NCBI GenBank assembly: GCA_030737835.1
Contig: JAUJYN010000015.1
Location: 740,861-804,860 of the forward strand
Length of the DNA stretch: 64,000 bases
From: Acorus gramineus
Lineage: Eukaryota > Streptophyta > Magnoliopsida > Acorales > Acoraceae
Reading direction: 5' to 3'
Shown: in pieces, positions 37,013 through 48,285 of the stretch
Layout: every line of letters starts with the position of its first letter
How positions within the stretch are numbered: position 1 is the first letter of the stretch
Notes under the pieces: model-generated
Databases searched by the model: none
Seen by the model: only the letters and a program-made list of their open reading frames with translations
What the model was told of the DNA's origin: nothing
Program-made: the position numbers and the translations under genes

Positions 37013-40000
37013 CAGGCTCCAATAGATACCCATTGGCATGCTGTTAAACGAATTCTTTGCTACCTCAAGCATATGGTCTTCAACTTAGAGCATCATCGTC
37101 TACCTACCGAAGTGCATTTTCTGACTCTGATTGGGCTGGGTGTCTTGATGATCGCACCTCTACTAGTTGATATTGCATGTTCCTTGGAACGAATATTATC
37201 TCTTAGAGTGCTAGAAAACAGAAGACCGGTTCCCACTTTAGGACGGAGGCTCAATATAGAGAATTATCCATTGCTATAGCTGAACTTATTTGGATCCAAT
37301 CTCTACTCAGTGAGCTTGGCCTTCCATCTGCATCACCCCCTACCCTATGGTGTTATAATCTAGGGGCAACCTACCTTATTTCTAATCCCATCTTTCATGC
37401 TCGCACTAACCATATCGAAATTGACTATCACTTTGTGCGTGAAAAGGTTGCTAAAAATGTTATATATGTGTCACTTTTAACCTTCTGGTCACTGTTGGGA
37501 TATTCTGGCAGTTTTTCAGTTTTTTTCGTTTTTTGATCGGAACCGCTAAAATCTTGAACTGTTAGCTATCGTCCTGAGTTTGAGAACTCCGATCGAGAAT
37601 CTAACTGCATATTATGTGTCCTGGTGACATTCCAAGCCACTCGCAAAAGTTTCATCGAATTCCGGTAACGTCTTAGAATTTCACAGTTCTGGGGCGTATC
37701 CGGGTTTTGACCGAACGAGAAGTCATTGGGAGAGTTGACTTGGTCAAAGTGGACCCATGACTTGGTCAACCCATTTTGTTTTTTTGTGTGGTTGGGTTGA
37801 CCCAAGTCACATCTCACTTAATCCTCTCTAATGCTAGCTTAAACCCTAATTAACCTATCTTAGCCTAATCTAATTGTGGGGATTATATTTAAGTGAATCT
37901 AAAATATCTCCCCCACTATTCATCTTCTTCTCCAATTTGATTTCTCTCTCCCCCTCTCTCTAATTCTTGATTGTGACCTAGCTAGAGAGGTTAGAATCAA
38001 AAACCCAAAGAAGAGAAAGGTTAGATCTCATCCCGATCTATCCACCGGTGGTCTCGGATTCGAGTTCCCACGAGTTTGACCCCCTCTTATCCCCTCTTTT
38101 CTCCTCTGATTTCATCTGGTTTTGGGGCTGAGGGAGGTCTTTGGAGAAGTGTTTCGGTGCGCGGAGAGCAACTGAACTCCCCTTCCCTTCCTCTCTTTCT
38201 TTGGGTAAGCCTTCTTTCTTTCCTTTCTTGTTTAGATGCTTGTTAGGAGGATGTTTTTGAGTTCGGGTGGCTGTGGGTGGCCGTTGGTGGCGGTCGGAGG
38301 CGGTTAGAGGCCATTGGTGGCCTGTGAGAAGTGGTAGAGTGGCTCGGGCAGGGTGGTGGGCTGTCCCGGGTGGTCTGGCAGGCAGGCAGGCAGCTCGCAG
38401 GCAGGCAGTGCTCGGGCAGGCAGGCAGCGCGCAGGCAGGCAGTGCTCGGGCAGGCAGGCAGCGCGCAGGCAGGCAGTGCTCAGGCAGGCAAGCAGCGCGC
38501 GGGTGGGTTGGCAGGCGCGCTGGGGGTGTGCTGGCAGGCACGCTGGGGGCGTGTGCTGTCGGGCGTGTGAGCGAGCGGGTGCTGGGCGCTGGGCGTGTGC
38601 TGTCGGGCGTAGGCAGGGCAGCGTGGGCGTGCGCGCGGGTGGAGCTCGGTTCGGGCTCATGCGGGCAGCGGCGCGCGCAGGCGGGCGGCGCAGGCAGGCA
38701 GGCGCAGGCGGGCGAGCTGCGGGCAGGCGCGCTGGGCGCGTGCTGACGGGCTCGCTGGGCGTGTGCGGTCGGGCGCGCTGGGCGCAATGCGCGGCGTGCG
38801 CGCGGAGCGCTACGTAGGGGCGCGTGGACGAGCGGGTGGTGTGCAGGTGCTGCGCAGGGGGCGTGGTGCGCGCAGGGCGAGCGAGTGGTGCGAGCTGGTG
38901 ATGCAAGTGGGTGGTGCGCGCGGGGTGCGGCGTTGGGGCGCTGGGCGTGCGGGTGTGCGCGCGGGTTGCTGCGCTGGGGCGCAGTGGGCGCGCGGTGCAC
39001 CCGGGAGGCTTGGCGGGGTGTCCGGGCTTGTGGGCTGGGCTCGGCCGTGCGACTGGGCGTGCGGGCTGAGGCGCGGCTGTGCGCCTGGGTTGGGTGGCCG
39101 TGCGTACGGCTGCCAGGGGGTTCGGGAGTGAGTCGAAGTGCTCGGGCTAGAGTGCGTACAGGCCGTATGTACGCTTGTCTGAGTGTTGTGTATTTTAATG
39201 TATTTTTGGATTTATTTGTGTATTTTACTCACCGATTTGATTACCCTATCTTGCAGATCTTGACGGACGGTCGCGCGACGACCCGGCTACCTGTGAGTGG
39301 GAGAATCCAACCTATTAGGGAGGCGTTATATGCACTTGGGCGTATTCCGTCCTCCCCTGGGGCACCATGGATTTATATTAACTTGTTGTAATGTGTAATC
39401 TATGCAAGCATGATAAAAATGTAGTATGCATGCTACCCTAGACTTTGTATGTTAGGGACTTGCACCCTTAGGATATGTGTAAGAGCCATGCATCCTGTCA
39501 CCCTGTTATCATGCTAGGAAGCCTCGACCTATGCATGCGTCCTATTAGTTTGATTTATTAAATTAAATGCTAGCTTATGTTTAATTGCATGCCTTAGATA
39601 ATATTATAGGGAGGGGCCTTGCGAGGTCAACATTGAGACCCGGGCTAGGGTACTCCGTGTTCCTTGTTTGGTTGTCGGGATGTCCTAAATCGGGACCTCA
39701 CGCTGCCCTCCCAAGGTTTCTTTCCCAATAATATTGTCACCTTGCTATTATTATTATTATTCATGTTCCCCGCATCTTGGTTATGCGCCCTGGAGGGAAT
39801 TCTGAAGAATTAATGCATTAGAGTTGTTGTGATGTGTTGTCTGCGGATCCGAGTGGATCATATGCGATGGATAGGCTGTTCTGTTCCCTTCGTTGGATCC
39901 GTGTAGAGACTTCCCCGGCGTTGGAAAGGCTGTCCCGTGCAGGGGCTCCCATCAGTAGGCACCTCCTAATTTTGGACGGACTGTGCTGAATGTGGGGGTG

Positions 40001-40910
40001 GCCAAACGGCCTACGGAATGGGGAGAGACTATCGGTGGACCAAGGGTGACCATCAGCCTCGTCAGTCCCAATATCCTATGTCACCATATTGAGGGGTGAG
40101 GGTGAGGGTGAGGGTGAGGGTGTAGTGGGTTGGCGATAGCGACCCACTGGTTTGGAAGTCCCAATATCCTATGTCACCTATTGAGGGGTGAGGGTGAGGG
40201 GGTGTGGTGGGTCGGCGATGTAGCGACCCACAGGATTTGTGTAGTTTCCTGCCACCTTGAGGCTTGTGTAATGATAATTGTGGTTAATAATATCTGGTTG
40301 TGGTTAATATAAGCTGTGATGCATGGGTTGTGCTACTCACTGAGCGTGTGGCTCACCCCTCGCATAATATTTTTCTCCAGTGCTATCTGAGTCAGATCTA
40401 GAGGAGGAGCTCCCTGAGGGATTTCATCAGTAGCGGAGTAGCGCCACGTCCCGCGAGTATCAGAGGCTATCAGCATCCCTTGTGATTGTATGTGTTATAT
40501 TCCGTGCTTGGGCACGCGTTTGTGTTTGTTTGGATGTTTTTGTATATATTGGCTCTCACAGGACATTTGATTATGTATCGAGTCTGTAGTATGTTTTTGG
40601 ATTACAGACTCAATCTTTTAGCTTCCCCTATTTGTGTATATATTATGTCAGCCCTGCTTTTGTTTGTGTTGTCATTTTAGCTGTTGTGTGAGTATGTTAT
40701 TGAACTCCTGTTTGGACTGGTATCCTATATACACTTGCCGCGTCCCGGAGACGCCCGGGGCGTGACAAAAAAGGGACTTAATGTACGGTTCATCTCCTCC
40801 AAGGATCAAGTTGCAGATGTTTTCACAAAGGGCTTAAGTGTTGCACGCCTTGCTTTTCTTCAAGACATGCTGACCGTTCACAGTGGCCCGCTCAACTTGC
40901 AGGGGCGCAT
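37013..40910 (+). pseudogene. Copia RNase H, split by a solo LTR
   Basis: The first part (to 37457) encodes THWHAVKRILCYLKH, then, across a frameshift, SDSDWAGCLDDRTSTSGYC-like residues, KTGSHFRTEAQYRELSIA and HIEIDYHFVREKVAK. The coding sequence stops at 37457, where solo LTR E begins, and resumes at 40768 with KGLNVRFISSKDQVADVFTK, the conserved copia C-terminus. The purine stretch GGGGCG before 40911 is a weak polypurine tract. The split shows that the LTR inserted into an already resident copia element. Confidence 0.87.
37458..40767 (+). mobile_element. Solo long LTR (E) inside the copia RNase H
   Basis: 3310 bp starting TGTTATATATGTGTCACTTT and ending GGGGCGTGACA, flanked by AAAAA on both sides (37453-37457 and 40768-40772). 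It has the conserved 5' block (37540-37690), a leader ending in a GTAAG donor (about 38205), a CpG-rich block with GGCAGGCAGGCAGC tandem repeats (38380-38500), a 36-nt candidate micro-exon (39257-39292), the repeated 110-bp module (about 39610-39725), GGGTGA tandem blocks (40093-40122 and about 40187-40200), the GTGGCTCACCCCTCGCA motif (40349-40365) and a 3' hairpin (40581-40610). No coding genes. Confidence 0.9.
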
Positions 40911-41169
40911 TGAAGCAAGTTCTCATGGACCCAAGGACATGATCCACGAGCCAGCTAGCAATCCTCTAATTGAGGAAACGTCTCCAACCTAGACATTTCA
41001 GTTACCTATTTTATAGCAATCAATTATTATGTTTGTAGTCCGCTAATTGATTATATGTCTCTTACTATCTTTGTAATCCTCTAATTGAGGAAACATTTTT
41101 TGAATTATTTCATAAATACAAACACCAACCCAAAAAAATGGGTAAGAGTGATTCAATAATATTCTCACA
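40911..41169 (+). repeat. Copia 3' LTR
   Basis: 259 bp, starts TGAAGCAAGTTCTCATG and ends ATTCTCACA, matching 32245-32502. It marks the right end of the copia element. Confidence 0.88.
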
Positions 41170-41787
41170 TTCATGGATTGAATACATACATTTTTATATT
41201 TTTCATAATAGAGTTCATCTCTTTTTCATTGTTTACCCCATGAAATGTTCTTTTGGACATTGTTATGTACTTTTTGTGGATGCATTTACTTGACATGCTC
41301 ATTTAACCCAAAACATCATAAATATTATATTATGTTTATTTTTTGAGACAGTTCTTAGAATCTGAAATTTAAGGTATAGTTTGGATAGACATAAGTTTTT
41401 CTACGATTTATGACTATTCTAGAAATAAATACCAGTGAAATAAATGATTTTCTGTTTGGATGTGTTTTTAGTTATTCTCATTGGAAAACGTAATAATGAA
41501 TTAAGTTTTTATTGTTCGGTTGACTATGTATAAGTCATGGAGAACATGTAAATAATGTGTGGATAATCATTTATAAAAAATAAAAAAATGATTTGACGTG
41601 TGAGTCTCCAAATATGGTAATGACAATTAATTTGACAATGTGACCCCCATTTGGATTCGGAAGAATAACGTAATTTTCAAGGGGACCTGGAATACAAATG
41701 CCTGTTGTGGAGGTAAAAATCCACACCACGACACGTGTTAGGCTAGGACTGACGTGTCATAGCAAGACGGATATGGGCCATGCGTGG
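41170..41787. other. AT-rich spacer
   Basis: Between the copia element and LTR D. AT-rich, without genes or clear repeats. CGTGG (41783-41787) would be the left target copy of LTR D, but no right copy is in the window. Confidence 0.5.
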
Positions 41788-42727
41788 TGTTATGCCTGTG
41801 TCATTTGGAGCCATTTTGGTTAAGCCTTGGTCACTTCTGGGTCATTCAGGGCCTTTTTAATTTTTTGATCGGAGCCGCTAAAATTTTGGCTTTTAGCCAC
41901 CTGCGGGAGTTAGAGTACTCTGATTGGAAATCTGACTGCATATTATGGGTCCTGGTACCGTTTAGTACTACTCATAAAAATTTCATCGAATTCCGGTAAC
42001 GTTTGGAAAAATATGCAGTTCTGAATCGTATCCGGGTTTTCGAGAGTTCCTGGTTGGGCGAATAGTGTGAGATATTTTGGGGATGTGGTGACCCTTGGTA
42101 ACCTTACCCCCACCTTGCTTAGGGGTGAAGAAACCTTTGGTTATTGGTTATGTGAGTGGGTGAGCCTAACCCTAACCTCACCCCCCCCTTAAGGTCACCC
42201 CTAGGCACTATTTGGGCATGAAAAAGACCTTTTTGCCCTCTCTCTCTCTCTCCCCCTCTCTCCCAACTCGTGGATCTCTCTTTCTCTCCCTCTCTTGGTC
42301 TCTTTTTCCTCTCTTTGTGTGTGGAGAAGGAGGAGGAAGAAGCAAAGGAAGGAGAAGGTGAAGGAGAAGATGAATAGTGTATGAAGGGATGATCTAGCTA
42401 GGGTGAGTTTGTGTGTGTGTATGTGTTGTTGTTTCTTTCCCTTCTCCATCTCCAACCCTCTCATGCCTCCTCTCATGTTTTCCTCTGTTTTTCAACCAAG
42501 AAGGGCTGGTGGAGAGGCTGAAGAGATGGTGGTAGTAGTGGTGGTGGTTGAGGTGGTCGTGGGTGTGTCGATAACCCCGCATCTCCCCATTTCCCTCCCC
42601 CTGTTTCGGTAAGGCAGCTCACTATCTCTTAAAGATCTTAGTGAATCTAGTATGCAGAGGCATATTTTTAGGATTATGTCTTCTTATGATTTGATCAGCC
42701 CGTACCAAATAGACCTACAATCCGCAA
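41788..42727 (+). mobile_element. Long LTR (D), left part
   Basis: Starts TGTTATGCCTGTGTCATTTG, the same subfamily as LTR A2 on the other strand. It shows the conserved 5' block (41865-42045), CTCTCT tracts, a GA-rich leader, GGTGGT repeats (42525-42560) and a donor-like CGGTAAGG (about 42606). The stretch 42600-42700 matches A2. It is interrupted at 42727 by solo LTR F; its sequence resumes at 55325 and runs at most to the CACTA end at 55917. Confidence 0.72.
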
Positions 42728-44612
42728 TGTCACGCCCCAGGGCGACCGTCCCCGGGACACGGCAAGGGTATACATGATATCAGCAGTCAATACAGGAGAT
42801 CAATAATATGCCATAAACAACAGCTAAAAAGACAACACAGACAACAAAAGGCTGACATGATGTATACACAGAAAAGCGGAAGCAAAAGACTGAATCTGTA
42901 AATCAACAACACTTTACAGACTCGATACATAATCATATGTCCTGTGAGAGCCAATATATCTACAATACATCCAAATACAATCCATACTAGGTGCCCAAGC
43001 ACAGAAATATATACATACAACAAAGAGAAGGATGCTGATGGCCTCAAAACTCAAGGGACGTGGCGCTACTCCGCTACTGGTGTAGTCGCTCGGGAAGCTC
43101 CTTCTTCAAGTCCGCCTCGGTAATCACTGGAGAAAATAATTATGCGAGGGGTGAGCCACACGCTCAGTGAATAGCACAACCCATGCATCACAGTTTATAT
43201 TAACCATATTTAATCAAGTCACTAGCCTCAAAATGGCATAAACAACACAAATCCGGGGGTTCGTTACATCGCCGAACCACTACACCCTCACCCTCACCCT
43301 CACCCCTCAATAGGTGACAAAGGATGTTGGGACTTAATAGGCTGATAATCACCCTTACACAATCCAGTGGGTCGCCACATCGCCGGCCCACCATACCCTC
43401 ACCCTCACCCCTCAATAGGTGACATAGGCTCTTGGGACTGACTAGGCTGTTGGTCACCCTTGGTCCACCGATAGTCTCTCCCCACTCCGCAGGTCGTTTG
43501 GCCACTCCCACATTCAGCACAGTCCTTCTACCAAATCAGGAGGTGCCTACTGATGGGAGCTGTTATATTTGTGTCACTTTTAGCCTGCTGGTAACCGTTA
43601 GAGCGTCCTGGCAGTTTTAAAATTTTTAGGGTTTTTGGTCGGAACCGCATAATTTCAGACTGTTAGCTATCGTCTGAGCTAGGGGACTCCGATTGGAAAT
43701 CTGACTGCATATTTGGTGTCCTGGCGCCATTTTAGACATCTCATGAAAATTTCATCGAATTCTGGCATCGTTTGCAAAAATTTTGCAGTTCCGGGGCATA
43801 TCCGGGTTTTTAAGTCGCGCTCTACTTAAAAGGAATTTAAAATCGAGTAGCACTATTCATCATCTTCCCGACTTGATCCCTCTCTCTCCTCTCCTCCGTT
43901 TTTCTTCCGTTTGAGCCCCCTCCACCCCTCGAAATCGAAAGCCTAAAGCACGGGAAGTGTAGATCGGGTCCCGATCTACGCTCCGGTGTCTTCAAATCCG
44001 ATTTCCGACGATCCTAGCCTCCCCGACCTCCTCTCTCTCTCCTCTGTTTCGAGCCAAATTGAGGGCCGTGATAGATCGGGGCGTGGGAGAGCCTTTGAGG
44101 AAGGTTTCGGCGCGCGAAGAGCTACCGAACGTCTTCCCCTCCCCTCGGTAAGCCTCCTTTCCCTCTTTTTCTTGCATAGATGAATGCTAGGGAGGTGGGT
44201 TTGGTGTTTGGGGGTGGTCGGCGGCAGTGGGGGTCGTCGGAGGTGGTTGGAGGTGGTCGGTGGTCAAGGGAGGGGTGGTGGTGGCGCTCGGGCAGTGGCA
44301 GGTCGTCCGGGCCAAACAGCAGCAGCAGCAGCAGCCCAGGCGGCGCGCAGGTCGGGTGCGCGCGGGCAGGCGCGCGTGCGTGCGCGGGCGTGCGTACGCG
44401 CGGCGTGCGCGCGAGTGCGCGCGGGCCTGGTGCAGGGTGCTGGTCGTGCTGGGCGAGCGGGACGGGCTGGCAGTGCAGGCGTGCTCGGGCTGGGGGCCTC
44501 AGGCAGCACCGGCAGCGTGCGCAGGGGGCTGGCTGGGCGTGCGCGCGAGCGTGCGCGCGGGCGGGCGCCGGGGGGGAGCTGGTCGTGCGGATGCCGTGTG
44601 CGTGGAGGCTGG

Positions 44613-44770
44613 AGGTGCGCGCGAGGTGCGGCAAGGTGTGCGAGGTGCGCGCGAGGTGCGGCAAGGTGTGCGAGGTGCGCGCGAGGTGCGGCAAGGTGTG
44701 CGAGGTGCGTGCGAGGTGCGGCAAGGTGTGCGAGGTGCGTGCGAGGTGCGCGCGAGGTGCGGCAAGGTGG
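44613..44770 (+). repeat. 30-bp tandem repeat in the 5' LTR
   Basis: About five copies of a 30-bp unit with core GCGAGGTGCGGCAAGGTGTG, within the CpG-rich block. The matching array in the 3' LTR (50699-50930) has a different number and order of units. The long frames it creates in several registers are products of the repeat, not genes. Confidence 0.88.
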
Positions 44771-45149
44771 CGAGGTGCGTGCGAGGCGTGCGCGGGGCGC
44801 GGCAAGGCAGGGATGGTGTGCGCGGGGGCGAGGCGCCGCGCGCGGGGGCGTGCGGGGTGCTCGCGGGCCAGCGCACGGCGTGCGGGGCGCGTGCGGGCTG
44901 CCGCGGCTGGGCTCGGTGGACGCGCGGAGCCCCGGGCGGTGCGCGGAGTGCGCGGGCTGAGGCGCGGCGGCGCGTCCGGGCGGTCGGGTGGCCGTGCGGG
45001 TGGTGGCCGGCCGTGCGGGGGTTGTCGGAGTGCTCGGGCTAGCGTGCGTGCGGGTCGTATGCACGTTTGCCCGAGTGTTGGGAGTTTAATTGTGGGTTTA
45101 TGTATTTATATTTGTGGATTTATACTTACCAATATACCCTGTCTTGCAG

Positions 45150-45185
45150 ATCTCGACGGGCGGTCGCGCGACGACCCCGATACTG
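45150..45185 (+). other. Candidate 36-nt micro-exon in 5' LTR
   Basis: A 36-nt segment between TGTCTTGCAG (acceptor) and GTGAGTGG (donor). The same layout and the same length occur in LTR E (39257-39292) and LTR F (complement 53588-53623), and it is repeated in the 3' LTR of G (about 51275-51310). Splicing has not been shown; the call is by pattern. Confidence 0.45.
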
Positions 45186-46825
45186 GTGAGTGGGACAATC
45201 CAACCCAGTAGAGAGGTGTTATACGCACTTGGGCGTATACCGACCTCTCCTGGGGCACCGTGGATTATATTAACCTGTAATAATATGTATTGCATGTGAG
45301 CCTGATGAATATGTAGAAATGCATGTTACCCTAGGCTTTTATGTTAGGGACTTGCACCCATAGGATATGCGTATGAGCCATGCAGCATGTCCCCTGGTTT
45401 TCATGCTAGGAAACCCCGGCCTATGCATGCGTCCTACTAGTTTAATTATTAAATTAAATGCTGGTATCTGTTAGATCGCATGCCTTAGGATAATATTATA
45501 GGGAGGAGCCTTGCGAGGTCAACGCTGAGACCCGTGTTAGGGTACTCCGTGTTCCTTGTTTGGTTGTCGGGATGTCCTGTATCGGGACCTCAGGCTGCCC
45601 TCCCAAGGTTCTAGTCCCAATAATATTATATGTAATGATTGTATGATTGGTATAATTATTAGTATAGTTGGTAGATATTATAGGGGAGGGGCCTTGCAAG
45701 GACAGCGGTGAGACCCGGGTTAGGGTACTCCGTGTTCCTTGTTTGGTTGTCGGGGTATCCTATAACGGGAACTCACGCCGCCCTTCCGAGTTTCTTTCCC
45801 CCAATGATATTCCAGCCTTGCTGATTTTTGTACATGTTCCCGCATCTTGATGATGCACCTGGTTGAATTCAGAGGAATTCATGACATTTGAGTTGTAATG
45901 ATATGTAGTTGGCGGATCCGAGTGGATCATATGCGTATGGATAGGCTGTTCTGTTCCCTGCGTTGGATTCGGTAGAGGCTACCCCCAGCGTTAGACAGGG
46001 CCTTCCTGACAGAGGGCTCCCATTAGTAGGCACCTCCTGATTTGGTTTCGGACTGTGCTGAATGTGGGAGTAGACCAGGCGGCCTACGGAGTGGAGGGAG
46101 AGACTATCGGTGGACCAAGGGTGACCAACAGCCTAGTCAGTCCCAAAATCCTATGTCACCCGTGGTAGGGTGAGGGTGAGGGTGTAGTGGGTTGGCGATG
46201 AGCGACCTACTGGATTTGTGAATAGATGATTATCAGTCCCAATAGCCTATGTCACCCATGGATGGGTGAGGGTGAGGGTGTGGTGGTTCGGCGAAGTACG
46301 AACCACTGGATTATGTTGTTATGTATTGATGGCTGGATAAAATAATGGAATATTGGTAAATATTGTCTGTGATGCGTGGGTTGTGCTGTTCACTGAGCGT
46401 GTGGCTCACCCCTCGCACATGTTTTTCCCCAGTGGTCACTGAGCCTGAGCTGGAGCCGGAGCAGCAGTTGGAGCTTTCCGAGGGATTTCTTCAGTAGCGG
46501 AGCAGCGCTACGTCCGCGAGTACCAGAGGCTGTCAGCATCCCTTTCTTGGCTGTATGTATTGTATTTCCGTGCTTGGCACGTGTTGTATGTTCAGTTGTT
46601 TGTGTATATTGGCTCTCACAGGACGTATGATTGTGTATCGAGTCTGTAGAATGTTTATTCACAGATTCAGTTTTGCTTCCGCATTTGGTGTATATATCAT
46701 GTCAGCCCTTTTGATATGTGTGTTTTTTGTGTTTAGATATATTATTGACCTCCTGTGTAGGCTTCTGATATGATATATACATTTGCCGCGTCCCGGGGTT
46801 GGCCGCCCTGGGGCGTGACAAAAGT

Positions 46826-46837
46826 TGGTATCAGAGC
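46826..46837 (+). other. Gypsy primer binding site
   Basis: TGGTATCAGAGC, five bases after the 5' LTR. This is the standard plant site complementary to initiator methionine tRNA, from which minus-strand DNA synthesis starts. Confidence 0.92.
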
Positions 46838-46939
46838 CTGGTCCTGTCAGAGCCAATAGTCCTCCTTTCGTAGAGATGAGTCCTAGGATTTTGATATGAG
46901 TATTCTGATCCTAGTGTCTGGTTTTCTTAGGGTGCTGAT

Positions 46940-48285
46940 ATGCCTCCTCGCAGAGGACGGCGCGGACGAGGTCCCTCTCGGTCTTTGGAGGTTTCCGGAC
47001 CTACCAGAGACGAGGATGCTACCGGAGAGCCCTTGACGCAGGAGCCTCCTGCTTGGGAGCGTGCTTTTGCTCGGTTGGCTGATTTGGTGGAGACACAGAC
47101 GAGGATGTTGGCAGAGCAGGCTAGGGAGATTCAGGAGCTGAGGGCGACCCGCGAGGCAGTTCCGCCGGTCCCCTTGGTGGCAGATCCGCCTGTGGTACCC
47201 GATGTACCCCCAGTTCCTGTGGCAGTTCCGGCAGTAGGAGTTGAGGATCCCCTGCAGAGGGAGGAGGAGCTAGAGGCGGCAGCGCGAGTGCAGCAGAGCG
47301 GCCTCAACGCCTTTCTAAAGCTCCATCCTCCCGAGTTTCATGGGCAGTCGGCAGATCCCTTGCGCCAGAGCGTTGGTTGAGGGAGGTGGACACATTTTCG
47401 CGGCCATGCTTTGCACCGATCGCCAGCGAGTCGCCCTGGCCACCTTTATGCTGAAGGGTGACGCCGCTGACTGGTGGGCTACCCGAGTGGTGGACATCCC
47501 AGAGGGAGTGGAGCAGCTTTCTTGGGCGGGTTTCCGGAGGCATTTTCTGGACGAGTATTTTCCGTTCTCGACGCGACAGCTAGTGGAGCGGGAGTTCGAG
47601 CAGCTGACGCAGGGCTCCATGTCCGTCGCTGACTACTCTGCGCGCTTCACGAGTCTGTCCAGATTTGCTCCAGCCTTGGTGATGGACGAGGTCACGAGGT
47701 GCCGGCGATTCGAGCTGGGTCTCAGCAGCGCTATCCGGGTGCACGTCACTGCCCACGCTTTCACGAGGTACTCCGACGTAGTGTCTCGGGCGAAGACCGT
47801 CGAGAGAGACCTCGGGATTCAAGTGCGGGCTCCGACCCCTTCTTCAGATCAGGGTCCTTCCGGGAGTCAGGACCAGGGGCAGCGCAAGAGGAAGAGGCCC
47901 CGCTTCGAGCAGTCAGCGGCTGCCTCTCCTCCAGCAGATGCGGTGCCAGTATGGGATCCGGCGCCCATTGCAGCAGTGCCCATCCAGTCCTGGCAGCCGG
48001 AGAAGCGGCGCTGTTTTCATTGTCAGCGCATCGGGCATATCAGATACAATTGCCCAGATGCTGATCGACCCCGAGTGCCACCTCAGCAGCCGCCGTTCTT
48101 GCAGCAGCAGCTTCCGCGCCAGCAGCAGCAGCAGCAGCCTCAGCGCCAGCAGCAGCCAGTGCAGCCGGCGAGGCGTGCCCCTGCTCCTCAGCCGCGGTTG
48201 GTTCAAGGCAGAGTTGCAGCGCTTACGGCCGAGGAGGCGCAGCCTTCGGGTGTCATGGTTCGAGGTATCATCTTGTGTTCCCAGC
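46940..48285 (+). pseudogene. Gypsy gag, frameshifted and truncated
   Basis: Starts at ATG 46940 with MPPRRGRRGRGPSRSLE, a basic N-terminus, then a coiled-coil-like segment (MLAEQAREIQELRATREA), a Pro-rich stretch and FLKLHPPEFHGQSADPL, the start of the capsid domain. Two single-base frame changes (about 47365 and 47398) lead into MLKGDAADWWATRVVD, FLDEYFPFSTRQLVEREFEQ and SVADYSARFTSLSRFAP. The zinc knuckle CFHCQRIGHIRYNC is at about 48012-48053, followed by a Gln-rich region. It reads to EEAQPSGVMVRG, where protease should follow, but the sequence changes near 48285. Gag packages the RNA; this copy is broken. Confidence 0.87.

Larger units (their letters stand above)
32245..41169 (+). mobile_element. 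Decayed Ty1/copia retrotransposon with two insertions
   Basis: Short LTRs (32245-32502 and 40911-41169) bound a gag-integrase-RT-RNase H order, which defines Ty1/copia. Insertions split it: about 0.9 kb in gag (roughly 32900-33820) and a solo LTR in RNase H (37458-40767). Frameshifts and stops occur in all domains. Removing the insertions leaves about 4.7 kb, a normal copia size. The flanking 5-mers (TGTAT before, TTCAT after) differ, so the target duplication has decayed or the ends are recombined. Confidence 0.88.
43561..46820 (+). repeat. Gypsy element G 5' LTR
   Basis: 3260 bp, TGTTATATTTGTGTCAC to GGGGCGTGACA. It contains the 5' conserved block (43640-43810), a leader with a CTCGGTAAGC donor (about 44147), a CpG-rich block (44330-45010), the candidate micro-exon (45150-45185), two copies of the 110-bp module (about 45505-45610 and 45690-45800), GGGTGA blocks (46168-46182 and 46263-46282), the GTGGCTCACCCCTCGCA motif (46401-46417) and an acceptor-like TTTTTCCCCAG (46422-46432). 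Confidence 0.92.

Noticed and set aside
40093-40122. GGGTGA tandem repeats as an interstitial telomere
   Set aside because: The plant telomere unit is TTTAGGG. This repeat is GGGTGA and sits at a fixed position in each LTR copy.
41165-41175. TTCAT as the right target copy of the copia element
   Set aside because: It matches the left flank TGTAT at only three of five bases, so it cannot be called a duplication.
44613-44770. Regularly spaced repeats as a CRISPR array
   Set aside because: The units are head-to-tail with no unique spacers, inside a plant LTR.
44180-45211. Very long overlapping reading frames in several registers (also 38038-39131, 50053-51208 and 53717-54660)
   Set aside because: They lie in CpG-rich, tandem-repeat parts of LTRs, where stop codons are rare in all frames. 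They are Arg/Ala/Gly/Pro-rich on one strand and Thr/His/Pro-rich on the other, with no domains.
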